From Palsa-465 sp035555155 (GTDB lineage: Bacteria; Actinomycetota; Thermoleophilia; Solirubrobacterales; Solirubrobacteraceae), in the NCBI GenBank assembly GCA_035555155.1, contig DATMGZ010000006.1, positions 28,743-92,742 on the forward strand: 64,000 nucleotides of DNA, written 5' to 3'. Position numbers and translations under genes: made by a program. Under the pieces are notes generated by a model. That model saw only the letters and a program-made list of their open reading frames with translations, did no database searches and had not been told where the DNA came from. Positions 42,098 through 49,887 of the stretch are shown one piece after another; the first letter of the stretch is position 1, and the number at the start of each line of letters is the position of its first letter.

Positions 42098-43891
42098 CTA
42101 CGGGGCGCCGGCGTTGAACGTCGACTGGTCGAACACCGGCAGCGTGAGGTCGCCGGCGTAGCCGAGCCGCTTCAGTCCGAACAGGTTCTCGATGCTGGCC
42201 AGCAACGAGAAGTGGTTGTAGTAGTCGACGAGGTCGACGGTGTTCGGCTTCACGTACTGCGAGATGAGCAGGAGCCCGACCTGCCCGCCCCCGCCGGTGG
42301 GGTTCGTCTGGCCGCCGGTCGGAGTCGTGGTCGTGGTCGTCGGCGTGGTGGTGGTCGCGCCGGCCGGCGTGGTCGTCGTGCCCGTGGCGGCCGGAGTCGT
42401 CGTCGTGGCCGGAGTCGTCGTGGTCGCGACCGGTGTGGTGGTGGTCGCCGCCGGCGTGGTGGTCGTGCCCGTGGGCGTGGTGGTCGTGCCGGTCGTGGTG
42501 GCGGGGAGGTTCGGGAAGGTCTGCGGGTCGCAACACGCGCTCGGGTCCGTGAGCGGACCGGTCTGGGGAGCCTGGTCGAAGGTGATCGCGATCGCCCCGT
42601 CCGCCTTGTAGGCCGGCGACTTCTCGATCTCCGCCAGCACCGTCTTCAAGAAGGTGTCGGCCGGCCCGAGACCTGACGGCGCGCCGGGCCGGCAGGGCTG
42701 ATCGCTGCCGTCGTCACAGGCGCTCGGCGCGATGTAGGACAGTGCCGGCGTCGTCTTGACGGTCTTCAGGTCCGTGGCCAGCCGGGGCAGCGCGACGTCA
42801 TCCTGTTGGCATGACTTGGCGCCGCTCACGGCATGCAGGTAGACGAACGGGTTGCGCCAGGTCACGTAGGGGTCCTTGGGCCCAGGAGCCTGGTTGGCGT
42901 CCTTGGCTCCGAGAGCCGGGTGCCGGCAGGCCTTCACCGTTCCCTTCGGCCCCTGGTCGACGCCTTCGATGTAGGCCTTCCAGCCCCCCTGCTTCGGGGC
43001 GCTCAACTGCCCGGCCAGGGTCGGGGTCGTCGTCGGGTACACGCATCCGCTGCCGAGATCCTGGCCGAGCGTGCCCTTGCCGGTGGCGGTGAAGGAAGAG
43101 AACACCGGGCAGTTGCCGGCGGTCTGAACGGTCGGGCCCTGGCCGCTGATCAGCCCGATCCCGTTGGCCAGCTCGCCGCCGGCGATCGCGTAGTAGTACT
43201 GCAGCAGGTTGCCCTGCTTGGGCAGGGTCTTGGAGAAATACGGGTCCTTGGAGCCGAAGCTCTGCTTGTAGCCACGATCCGAGAGCACGATCAGGAAGAA
43301 GTGCTTGACCGGCGGCAGGCCGAGCAGGTTGCTGCTCCCGGTCGAGGTGTTGGTGCCGGGGGTCGTGGTGACCGAGCCTGATCCCAGTCCCGACTGAGCC
43401 TGCTGCGGTGCCGCCGCCGGAGCGGGCGTCGATTCGGTGATCGTCTCGGTGATGACGCCGCCGCCTCCCCCAGCGCCTCCGCTCCCGCTCCCGCTGGCGC
43501 CGGCGCCGGCGCCGGAGGATTGTCCGAAGGCGCCACCCTCGACCAGGATCAGCGGGTTGCTGAGCACATTGGCCGCGCCGGCGCCGACCGTCGAGCCGAC
43601 GATCACGCCGAAGCCGAGCATGCTGAGCACGGCGACCGCTGTCGCGCGCGGCGTCGGAGTCCAGCCCGTCCTCGCGGCCGGCGTTGGCGCCGGGTCGGGT
43701 CCCGCCGCCGGCCCGCGCGGTGCCGGTACCGGCCGTCCCTGCTCGAGGATGCCGGCGATCGTCCCCGCCACCCCGAATGGCAGCGCGCCGCGGCGCGCGC
43801 CGCAGTTCACGCAATAGCGCTGATCGTAGGCGAGCGCGGCGTGGCATTCGGTGCAACTGTGCACGCTGCTCTCGTGGCTCGCCTCAGACAT
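42098..43891 (-). CDS. Zinc-ribbon, membrane-anchored phosphoesterase-like protein
   Basis: 597 residues. Residues 13-33 make a zinc ribbon (CTECHAALAYDQRYCVNC). A Pro-rich linker leads to one membrane helix (about 84-110), then a Gly/Ser-rich linker (about 120-185). From about 190 an outside domain starts VKHFFLIVLSDRGYKQSFG, like the phosphoesterase family of acid phosphatases and phospholipases C, but the usual E-N-R-S is S-D-R-G. YTTTTPTLAGQL-like and ITFDQAP blocks continue it. A Thr/Pro repeat (about 465-530) interrupts the domain before LLLISQYVKPNTVDLVDYYNHFSLLASIENLFGL, which closes it. Role may be phosphate release near the pst genes; that is inference. Confidence 0.75.
   Translation of the reverse strand: MSEASHESSVHSCTECHAALAYDQRYCVNCGARRGALPFGVAGTIAGILEQGRPVPAPRGPAAGPDPAPTPAARTGWTPTPRATAVAVLSMLGFGVIVGSTVGAGAANVLSNPLILVEGGAFGQSSGAGAGASGSGSGGAGGGGGVITETITESTPAPAAAPQQAQSGLGSGSVTTTPGTNTSTGSSNLLGLPPVKHFFLIVLSDRGYKQSFGSKDPYFSKTLPKQGNLLQYYYAIAGGELANGIGLISGQGPTVQTAGNCPVFSSFTATGKGTLGQDLGSGCVYPTTTPTLAGQLSAPKQGGWKAYIEGVDQGPKGTVKACRHPALGAKDANQAPGPKDPYVTWRNPFVYLHAVSGAKSCQQDDVALPRLATDLKTVKTTPALSYIAPSACDDGSDQPCRPGAPSGLGPADTFLKTVLAEIEKSPAYKADGAIAITFDQAPQTGPLTDPSACCDPQTFPNLPATTTGTTTTPTGTTTTPAATTTTPVATTTTPATTTTPAATGTTTTPAGATTTTPTTTTTTPTGGQTNPTGGGGQVGLLLISQYVKPNTVDLVDYYNHFSLLASIENLFGLKRLGYAGDLTLPVFDQSTFNAGAP
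42310..42500 (-). repeat. Thr/Pro-coding low-complexity repeat
   Basis: Imperfect 18-30 base units built on GTCGTGGTCGC and GGCGTGGTGGTCGT encode runs such as TTTTP-A/V. The array is inside the phosphoesterase-like domain, not at its border. Confidence 0.8.
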
Positions 43892-43921
43892 GGCAACTCA
43901 GGTTATCCGCAGTTCACTACC

Positions 43922-43962
43922 TGACCCGCACCCAAATGTGATTGACCCGCACCCAAATGTGA
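43922..43962. promoter_or_regulatory. Two perfect 20-bp direct repeats in a divergent promoter
   Basis: TGACCCGCACCCAAATGTGA occurs at 43922-43941 and again at 43943-43962, a 21-base period that puts both copies on the same DNA face. They lie between the divergent zinc-ribbon genes, 31 bases upstream of the phosphoesterase-like start. The form and place suggest a regulator's operator. Confidence 0.65.
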
Positions 43963-44078
43963 CCAACTTGTAACCAGGCGGTGATGAGCGGGGCAGGTGT
44001 GAATGACATGTGAAAAAGCACCGACCGGGAGTAACGATTGGTTCACCGTTGTGCGCGGTGAGTCGTCATGCTTCTGGC

Positions 44079-44720
44079 ATGGAGGCCACGGACGTCACCC
44101 GCGCCGCACACGACGACGCCCAGACACAGGAGCTGGTCAGCTCCGCCGTCGGCGATCGCTGCACCAACTGTCAGGCTCCGTTCGCCAGCGACCAGCGCTA
44201 TTGCGTGGCCTGCGGGGAGCGGCGGGGGAAAGCGCGGTTCAACTTCGCGGCGCCCGCGGCTCCGGCCCCGGCGCCGGCCCCCAGTCCGAAGCGCGAGCGC
44301 GCGCCGCGGCCGTCATCGGGGGCAACGCTGATCGCCGGCGTGGCGACGCTGCTCCTGGCCATGGGCATCGGCTTCCTGATCGGGAACGCCAACAACAACG
44401 GCAACACGCGTGCCGCGGCGGCCGCGCCACAGGTGATCACGGTCGCGGGCGGCGGCGGGACCGCAAGCGGTTCCGGCGCGACCGGGGGTTCCAGCGCGCC
44501 GAGGTCCTCCTCCTCATCCTCGTCGTCCAAGACGCACGTCAAGGCCGCCCGCGTGGTGGTCACGAAGAAGGTCGCCGCCGCCGCCAACGCCGCCGCGGGC
44601 AACGCGCTGGGCGGCGGCGCGTCGAACCTCGCCCCGACGACGGTGCAGCCCGGGCAGGCGTGCAGTCACGGCGCCGGCTGCCAGGGCGGCAAGTTCACCG
44701 GCAACTTCTTCGGACCGTGA
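44079..44720 (+). CDS. Zinc-ribbon membrane protein
   Basis: 213 residues from the ATG at 44079 (an in-frame GTG exists at 44010; CATGCT lies 6 bases before the ATG). Residues about 29-49 form a zinc ribbon, CTNCQAPFASDQRYCVACGERRG, very close to that of the divergent phosphoesterase-like protein. A Pro/Ala linker leads to one membrane helix (about 89-107). The outside part is Gly/Ser-rich (SSAPRSSSSSSSSKT), then Ala-rich, and ends with CSHGAGCQGGKFTGNFFGP, a Cys pair. Function unknown. The stop overlaps the next GTG as GTGA. Confidence 0.75.
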   Translation: MEATDVTRAAHDDAQTQELVSSAVGDRCTNCQAPFASDQRYCVACGERRGKARFNFAAPAAPAPAPAPSPKRERAPRPSSGATLIAGVATLLLAMGIGFLIGNANNNGNTRAAAAAPQVITVAGGGGTASGSGATGGSSAPRSSSSSSSSKTHVKAARVVVTKKVAAAANAAAGNALGGGASNLAPTTVQPGQACSHGAGCQGGKFTGNFFGP

Positions 44721-45181
44721 CGAAGTCATCGTTCTCGCAGCGGGCCGGTGGAGCCGTGCGCAAGGTGGTCCCGAGCAGGAAGCCCAAGGGCAGGAGCGCC
44801 GCCGGCAGCCAGGGCGCGTTCGGATCCACCCCGCGCGATGACGGCGCGGTCGTCGACCTGCGTCGCCGCCGTGACCAACTCAGCGCCAGGGTGGCCGAGT
44901 TGCAGTGGGACCTCGGCGGCCTCGTGTACGAGATGGCGATCCGCGACAGCATCCGCGTCGACGTCCTCGTCCGCCGCGCGGCGGCACTCCAGGGCGTTGA
45001 CGCGGAGCTCGCCGAGGTCGAGCGGATCCTGCGACTGGAGCAGAACTCGACCGCCGGCGAGTGCGGTTCCTGCGGCGCTCCCCACTCGGTCGGCGCCGCC
45101 TATTGCTGGCAATGCGGCCAGCCGCTGATGCTGCAGGTCCCGAGCGACGCGATCGCCGTCGCCGGCGAGCGGCCGCGCTGA
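44717..45181 (+). CDS. Coiled-coil protein with C-terminal zinc ribbon
   Basis: 154 residues, translationally coupled to the previous gene. A basic, disordered head (about 1-40: RAGGAVRKVVPSRKPKGR) precedes a coiled coil (about 45-110: DLRRRRDQLSARVAELQWDLGGLVYEMA, then ELAEVERILRLEQN) and a zinc ribbon near the end (CGSCGAPHSVGAAYCWQCGQ). No signal or membrane helix. It shares the ribbon type with both neighbours but on the opposite end, so it is probably the cytoplasmic partner of the two membrane proteins. Family unknown. Confidence 0.75.
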   Translation: MTKSSFSQRAGGAVRKVVPSRKPKGRSAAGSQGAFGSTPRDDGAVVDLRRRRDQLSARVAELQWDLGGLVYEMAIRDSIRVDVLVRRAAALQGVDAELAEVERILRLEQNSTAGECGSCGAPHSVGAAYCWQCGQPLMLQVPSDAIAVAGERPR

Positions 45182-45208
45182 CGCGGCCGCGCCGACCCGG
45201 GTCCGCGC

Positions 45209-46117
45209 TTACCCGAACCGCCCGGTGACGTAGTCCCGGGTGCGGGTGTCCCTGGGGTTGCGGAAGATCGTCTGTGTGTCGGCGTACTCGACCAGCGTGC
45301 CGACCCGATCGGCGCCGGGGTCGAGGGTGAAGAAGGCCACCTGGTCGGCCACCCGTGCGGCCTGCTGCATGTTGTGGGTGACGATCACGATCGTGTAGCG
45401 GTTCTTGAGCGTATGCATCAGATCCTCGATCGATGTCGTGGCCACCGGATCAAGTGCCGACGCGGGCTCGTCGAGCAGCAGCACGTCGGGCTCGACCGCG
45501 ATCGCGCGGGCGATGCAGAGTCGCTGTTGCTGGCCGCCGGACAGGCTGAGCGCGCTGTCGCGCAGACGGTCCTTGACCTCGTCCCACAGTGCGGCCTGGG
45601 TCAGGGCGCGCTCGACCCGGGCGTCCAGGTCCTCCCGCATCCCCAGATTGCGCGGCGCCCAGGCGATGTTGTCGTAGATCGACTTCGGGAGCGGGTTCGG
45701 CTTCTGGAACACCATGCCGATCCGGCGCCGGACCTCGACGCGGTTGACCTCGGCGCCGTACACGTCGTGGCCGTGGTACAGAATCTGGCCCTCGATCCGG
45801 AAGCCCCGGATCGCGTCGTTCATCCGGTTGAGGCTGCGGATGAACGTCGACTTCCCGCACCCCGACGGGCCGATCACCGCGGTGACGAGGTGCCGGTAGA
45901 TCTTGAACGTGGTCCAGCCGAGGGCCTGGTTGTCGCCGTAGTAGACGGCCATGTCGCGGATGTCGAACACGACATCGCGCGCAATCAGCGGTGCGCCGCC
46001 ATTGCGCGCGGGCAGAGGCGCCGGCGCCGCCGGCAGCGATTCGGTCTGGATCCGCACGCGGCCGAGGACGCGCTCACCGGCCGGGCCGTGGCCCGTCTGG
46101 TCGTCCGGCTCGATCAT
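45209..46117 (-). CDS. pstB: Phosphate ABC transporter ATP-binding protein PstB
   Basis: 302 residues, about 45 longer than E. coli PstB because of a polar N-terminal extension. Walker A GPSGCGKST, Q-loop FQKPNPLPKSIYDNI, signature LSGGQQQRLCIARA, Walker B VLLLDEPASALDP and the switch His in VTHNMQQA are complete. FRNPRDTRTRDYVTGRFG is the PstB-specific C-terminus. It powers phosphate import with PstA/PstC/PstS. Its ATG overlaps the pstA stop by 4 bases. No phoU follows; the gene ends beside the zinc-ribbon locus. Confidence 0.96.
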   Translation of the reverse strand: MIEPDDQTGHGPAGERVLGRVRIQTESLPAAPAPLPARNGGAPLIARDVVFDIRDMAVYYGDNQALGWTTFKIYRHLVTAVIGPSGCGKSTFIRSLNRMNDAIRGFRIEGQILYHGHDVYGAEVNRVEVRRRIGMVFQKPNPLPKSIYDNIAWAPRNLGMREDLDARVERALTQAALWDEVKDRLRDSALSLSGGQQQRLCIARAIAVEPDVLLLDEPASALDPVATTSIEDLMHTLKNRYTIVIVTHNMQQAARVADQVAFFTLDPGADRVGTLVEYADTQTIFRNPRDTRTRDYVTGRFG

Positions 46118-47040
46118 CCCATCATCTTCCGGCGGCTACGGGCGAGCATGATCCGGGCAGCGACGTTGGCGATGAGGATCGCCGCCAGCAGGACAAAGGC
46201 GGCTCCCCACGCGCGGGTGAGCGCGCTGGGGCTGGGAAGATCGGAGGTCGTGAGAATCAGGATCGGCACATTGGGAACACCATGCCCGAACGGGTTGAGC
46301 TGCGTGGCGTTGGGGTCATAGATGGAGTCGAGCACGAGCAGCGGTGCCGTCTCGCCGGCGGCTCGGGCGATCGAGAGGATCGCGCCGGTGGCGATTCCGC
46401 CGGCTGCCGTCGGAAGGATGACACCGAGGACGGTCCGCCAACGGCTGACGCCGAGCGAATCGGCCGCTTCCCGGAGCGTGCCGGGCACGAGCAGCAGGAC
46501 CTCCTGGCTCGAGCGCGCGATCAGCGGCAGCATCACGATCGACAGTCCGACGGACGCCGCGAATCCGCTCTGCCTGTGCGTGACGGCGACGATGAGGCCG
46601 TAGACGACGACCCCGACGATGATCGTCGGCAGACCCTGAAGCAGGTCGAGAACCAGCTTCAGAAATCGCCCCGAGCGCGAGTTGGCGCCCGCGAACTCCG
46701 TCAGGTAGAGACCGGTGAGGATCCCCACGGGAAGCGCGATCACCGCCGCGATGGCAACGATCTCGATCGTCCCCAGCAGCGCGTTGGCGATGCCGCCGCT
46801 GTCGAGACCGGACGGGTTCGTGAAGATGAAGCTCAGGCTCAACACCGACCAGGCCTTGCTGATGACCGTGAACACGAGGATCGCCAGCACCGCGACGGCG
46901 AGGAAGGCGGCGACGGTGGCGCTGGCGGTGACGGCGCGGCTGACCGCGTCGCGGCGGCGCAGGTCGCCCGAGGCGATGAGCGGAGCCGAGGGATCGGGCA
47001 GTCCGGGGTCGCGCTCGGGAACGTCGAGTTGAGCCGTCAT
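46114..47040 (-). CDS. pstA: Phosphate ABC transporter permease PstA
   Basis: 308 residues with six hydrophobic helices. The EAA loop is SLGVSRWRTVLGVILPTAAGGIATGAILSIARAAGETAPLL, and LPVGILTGLYLTEFA and LLQGLPTIIVGVVVYG are typical of PstA. The N-terminal 35 residues are polar and cytoplasmic. The start overlaps the pstC stop in TGATG, so translation is coupled. Confidence 0.95.
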   Translation of the reverse strand: MTAQLDVPERDPGLPDPSAPLIASGDLRRRDAVSRAVTASATVAAFLAVAVLAILVFTVISKAWSVLSLSFIFTNPSGLDSGGIANALLGTIEIVAIAAVIALPVGILTGLYLTEFAGANSRSGRFLKLVLDLLQGLPTIIVGVVVYGLIVAVTHRQSGFAASVGLSIVMLPLIARSSQEVLLLVPGTLREAADSLGVSRWRTVLGVILPTAAGGIATGAILSIARAAGETAPLLVLDSIYDPNATQLNPFGHGVPNVPILILTTSDLPSPSALTRAWGAAFVLLAAILIANVAARIMLARSRRKMMG

Positions 47041-48011
47041 CACGCGAGCGTCCGGTGCACGTCGAAGCGGGTCGCGATCATCCTGGCCAGCACACTGGTC
47101 ACGAGTCCGATCACGAGCAGGATCAGGGCGAGGTAGAACAGCGAAGGGATGTGGAGCTTCGATTCCGGAGAGGTGAACTCGTTCGCGATCCTGGCCGCCA
47201 GCGTCTCGCCGGGCTGGAACAGCGACGAGTGGATGCCGGTGCCGTCGCCGACGACCTGAAGCACCGCGATCGCCTCGCCGAGGGCGCGGCCGAGTCCGAG
47301 TACCGTGGCGGCTGCGACGCCGGACGCGGTCGTCGGCAGCACCACGCCACGGATGATCTCCCAGCGTGTCGCGCCGAGCGCCGCGGCACCCTCCTTGAGC
47401 TCGACGGGAACGGTGAGGAACAGGTCCCGGCTGAGCGCGGCGATGATCGGCAGCACCATGATCGTCAGCACGAGCCCGGCGGTGAGAAGGCTGAAGCCCG
47501 TGGTCTGCGCCACGCCGAACAGGGGGATGAACCCGAGCACGTTGTGGAGTGCGGGCTCGATGTGATTGGCCACGAACGGTGAGAACACGATCAGGCCCCA
47601 GAAGCCGACGATGACGCTCGGGATCGCGGCCAGCATCTCGACCAGCGGGCCGACCACCGTCCGCACCGGCGGCGGCGCCATCATCGCCAGGTACACGCCG
47701 ATGGCGATGCCCAGCGGTGTCGCGATTGACAGCGCGATGATCGAGGTGATGGCGGTGCCGACGAGCGCCTGCGCGGCGCCGAAGGCGCTGAAGTTGGGCG
47801 CCCAGCGGGAGTGGACGAGGAAGCCGAGCCCGAACTTCGAGATCGCCGGACGTGCGCCGCTGATCACCTGGTAGACGACCTCGCCGAGCACGAGCACGGC
47901 CAGCAGTCCCGCACCCGCGCACAGCGCGAACAGAATGCGATCCCCGGTCCGGCCGGCGCGGTTCGCCTCCGTCCCGCTGCCGGCCCGGAATCGCAGTCGC
48001 AGCGCCGACAT
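47040..48011 (-). CDS. pstC: Phosphate ABC transporter permease PstC
   Basis: 323 residues with six membrane helices. The EAA loop reads ALGATRWEIIRGVVLPTTASGVAAATVLGLGRALGEAIAVL, and LGIAIGVYLAMMAPP and MLAAIPSVIVGFWGL are PstC-type. The ATG at 48011 (MSALRLRFRAG) was chosen over upstream starts because the first helix follows at normal distance. It is the first gene of the pstCAB operon and faces pstS across a 218-base control region. Confidence 0.95.
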   Translation of the reverse strand: MSALRLRFRAGSGTEANRAGRTGDRILFALCAGAGLLAVLVLGEVVYQVISGARPAISKFGLGFLVHSRWAPNFSAFGAAQALVGTAITSIIALSIATPLGIAIGVYLAMMAPPPVRTVVGPLVEMLAAIPSVIVGFWGLIVFSPFVANHIEPALHNVLGFIPLFGVAQTTGFSLLTAGLVLTIMVLPIIAALSRDLFLTVPVELKEGAAALGATRWEIIRGVVLPTTASGVAAATVLGLGRALGEAIAVLQVVGDGTGIHSSLFQPGETLAARIANEFTSPESKLHIPSLFYLALILLVIGLVTSVLARMIATRFDVHRTLA

Positions 48012-48090
48012 CAGCGTGACATTCCCGCGCAGTACACGGCCGGGCAGGGTAGAGAAAAGCGTCGCCTCGGGTTGTCGTCGCAGACCCACT

Positions 48091-48144
48091 CACCAAATCG
48101 TCATATCTTGGTTACAGCTTGGCAACGAGCCACCAGATCGTCAT
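48091..48144. promoter_or_regulatory. Direct repeat in the pstC/pstS control region
   Basis: CACCAAATCGTCAT (48091-48104) and CACCAGATCGTCAT (48131-48144) match at 13 of 14 bases with a 40-base period. Between them CTTGGTTACAG and CTTGGCAACGA form an 11-base near-repeat, the spacing of known phosphate-response boxes. The 8-mer TGGTTACA (48109-48116) also occurs, inverted, in the zinc-ribbon promoter at 43969-43976. Confidence 0.5.
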
Positions 48145-48229
48145 CGCGATCCTGCTCGGTGGCTCGACAGCGCGGCCGGCGTGCGAGCTCTTTCTCTCTC
48201 ACTGTTGTTCCAACTGGAAGGAATTTGCT

Positions 48230-49245
48230 TTGCTCTCCAAGAGATTGGCCGGTCTGACGTGTGCGGCATTGCTCGCAGGCGCCGTGTCGGGCCTATCCGC
48301 CGCTGTGGCTTCGGCGACCACCCTCAACGGTGCCGGGTCCACGCTGGTCGCCCCGATCGAAGCCGAGTGGGCGGCAGCCTGGGGTAACGCAACCGGAAAT
48401 CAAGTCAACTATCAGCCCGTCGGCTCCGGTCAGGGCTACTCGATGCCAGTACGAACCAGGTCGACTTCGGCGGCTCCGACGCGCCGCTGTCCGCCTCATC
48501 GACAGCGTGCAACGGCTGCCTGCAGATCCCGTGGGCGCTGTCGGCGACCGGCGTCAGCTTCAACCTGGGCCGGATCCACCGTCTGCACCTCACCGGACCG
48601 GTGATCGCCGAGATCTACCTGGGGCAGATCAAGCGCTGGAACGACAAGCGGATCACCTCGCTCAACAAGGGCGTTCACCTGCCCAACGAGGCGATCACCC
48701 CGATTCACCGCAGCGATGGCTCCGGGGACTCGTACGCGTTCACCGACTACCTCTCGCGGGTGAGCTCGGCGTTCCGCCGTCAGGTCGGCACGGCCACCAA
48801 GCCGACCGGCTGGGTGGGCCCCGGGGCTCCGAAGAACGCGGGCATGGTGACCGCTGAGGAGAGCACGCCCGGGTCGATCGCGTACATCGCCGTCTCGTTC
48901 CTGATCGCGCACAGCCTGCCGGCGGCGGCGATCAAGAACAACGCGGGGAACTACGAGGTGCCGAACCTGAAGAACATCACCGCTGCGGCGGCGGTCGTGC
49001 ACAGCATTCCCGGCAACGACGAGATCCACATCGTGAACCCTCCGCGGAGCGCGAAGGCCGCGTATGTGATCTCGACGTTCACCTACGCCATCATCCCGGC
49101 CTCGAGGCCCAATGTGGCGGCGCTGAAGTCGTTCGTCGCGTTCGCGTTCTCCCGGTCGGGTCAGGCGTTCGGACCGCGGCTCGACTTCGCGCCGCTGCCG
49201 TCGAACATCGTGCGCGCTGACAACGCGGCGCTCGGCCGGTTCTAG
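48230..49245 (+). pseudogene. pstS: Phosphate-binding protein PstS, frameshifted
   Basis: The TTG at 48230 follows GGAAGGA and opens a signal peptide (LAGLTCAALLAGAVSG) and the PstS start NGAGSTLVAPIEAEWAAAWGN, VNYQPVGSGQGYS. The frame then breaks near 48440; one base is missing. From 48442 the neighbouring frame continues the protein exactly: DASTNQVDFGGSDAPLS, then ITPIHRSDGSGDSYAFTDYLS, GTKNAGMV-like PKNAGMV and FVAFAFSRSGQAFGP. Both halves together make a normal-length PstS of about 338 residues. Either a sequencing error or a recent null mutation; the second half shows no further decay. Confidence 0.85.
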
Positions 49246-49269
49246 CCCGCGGAGCTCGAGGCAATGGTG

Positions 49270-49305
49270 CCGTGGCCCGGTCGCGATGTCGCGACCGGGC
49301 CACGG
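49270..49305 (+). terminator. Strong terminator hairpin after pstS
   Basis: A perfect 17-bp inverted repeat, CCGTGGCCCGGTCGCGA against TCGCGACCGGGCCACGG, with only two bases between the arms (effective loop four or more), followed by ATTGTT. It lies 25 bases after the pstS stop. Confidence 0.85.
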
Positions 49306-49335
49306 ATTGTTCGGATACCCGAGACGGAGGTCGTT

Positions 49336-49848
49336 GTGAGACGTCGTATCTGCCTACTCGGGGCTGCGTTGGCCGCCCCGCTGGCATTCGGAGTTGCAGT
49401 CGCACCCGCCAAGACCACCAAGGCCGCCAAGGCCAAGACGGTCACGGTCACGTGCAAGACGCAGGTCGGCATCATGGTCGCGCCGGGTGACACCTCGGTG
49501 TTCCCGCCGGTCGCGCAGGGCAACGAGTACGGATCCGCCGTGTGCGGGAAGCTGCTGGGCAGCGGCGTGCAGTCGGATGCCTTCACGGTGCCCGACAGCG
49601 GTGACACCGTGGCCAGCTTCAAGTTGTGGCTGCCGACGGGCACGGTGCACGGGACGCTTGACCTGACCCCGCAGGAGGGGGCGTTCAGCCCGACCGGCTT
49701 CAGCGAGACCGATTACCTCGGCACGCTGACCGTGAAGGGCGGCACGGGCCTGTACCAGGGTGCCAAGGGGACCGGCACGAGCACATGCAAGACGCTCGAC
49801 GGGATCTACACCACCTGCACGGACACGTTCAAGTTCACGAAGGTCTAG
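49336..49848 (+). CDS. Secreted hypothetical protein
   Basis: 170 residues from a GTG preceded by GGAGG at 5 bases. VRRRICLLGAALAAPLAFGVAVAPA is a signal peptide; a Lys/Thr/Ala-rich stretch follows. The mature part is beta-rich (SVFPPVAQGNEYGSAVCGKLLGS, GDTVASFKLWLPTGTVHGTLDL, GTLTVKGGTGLYQGAKGTGTSTC) with four Cys, likely two disulphides. The pattern TGLYQGAKGTG recalls allene-oxide-cyclase-like or DUF3224-type barrels, but I cannot assign it. The strong hairpin upstream separates it from pstS. Confidence 0.75.
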   Translation: MRRRICLLGAALAAPLAFGVAVAPAKTTKAAKAKTVTVTCKTQVGIMVAPGDTSVFPPVAQGNEYGSAVCGKLLGSGVQSDAFTVPDSGDTVASFKLWLPTGTVHGTLDLTPQEGAFSPTGFSETDYLGTLTVKGGTGLYQGAKGTGTSTCKTLDGIYTTCTDTFKFTKV

Positions 49849-49887
49849 CTGCTCTGGACCGGCTCGGAGCCCGGTACGATCCGGGCT

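Noticed and set aside
43922..43962. CRISPR or plasmid iterons
   Set aside because: Only two copies with a one-base spacer and no cas or rep genes; an operator fits better.
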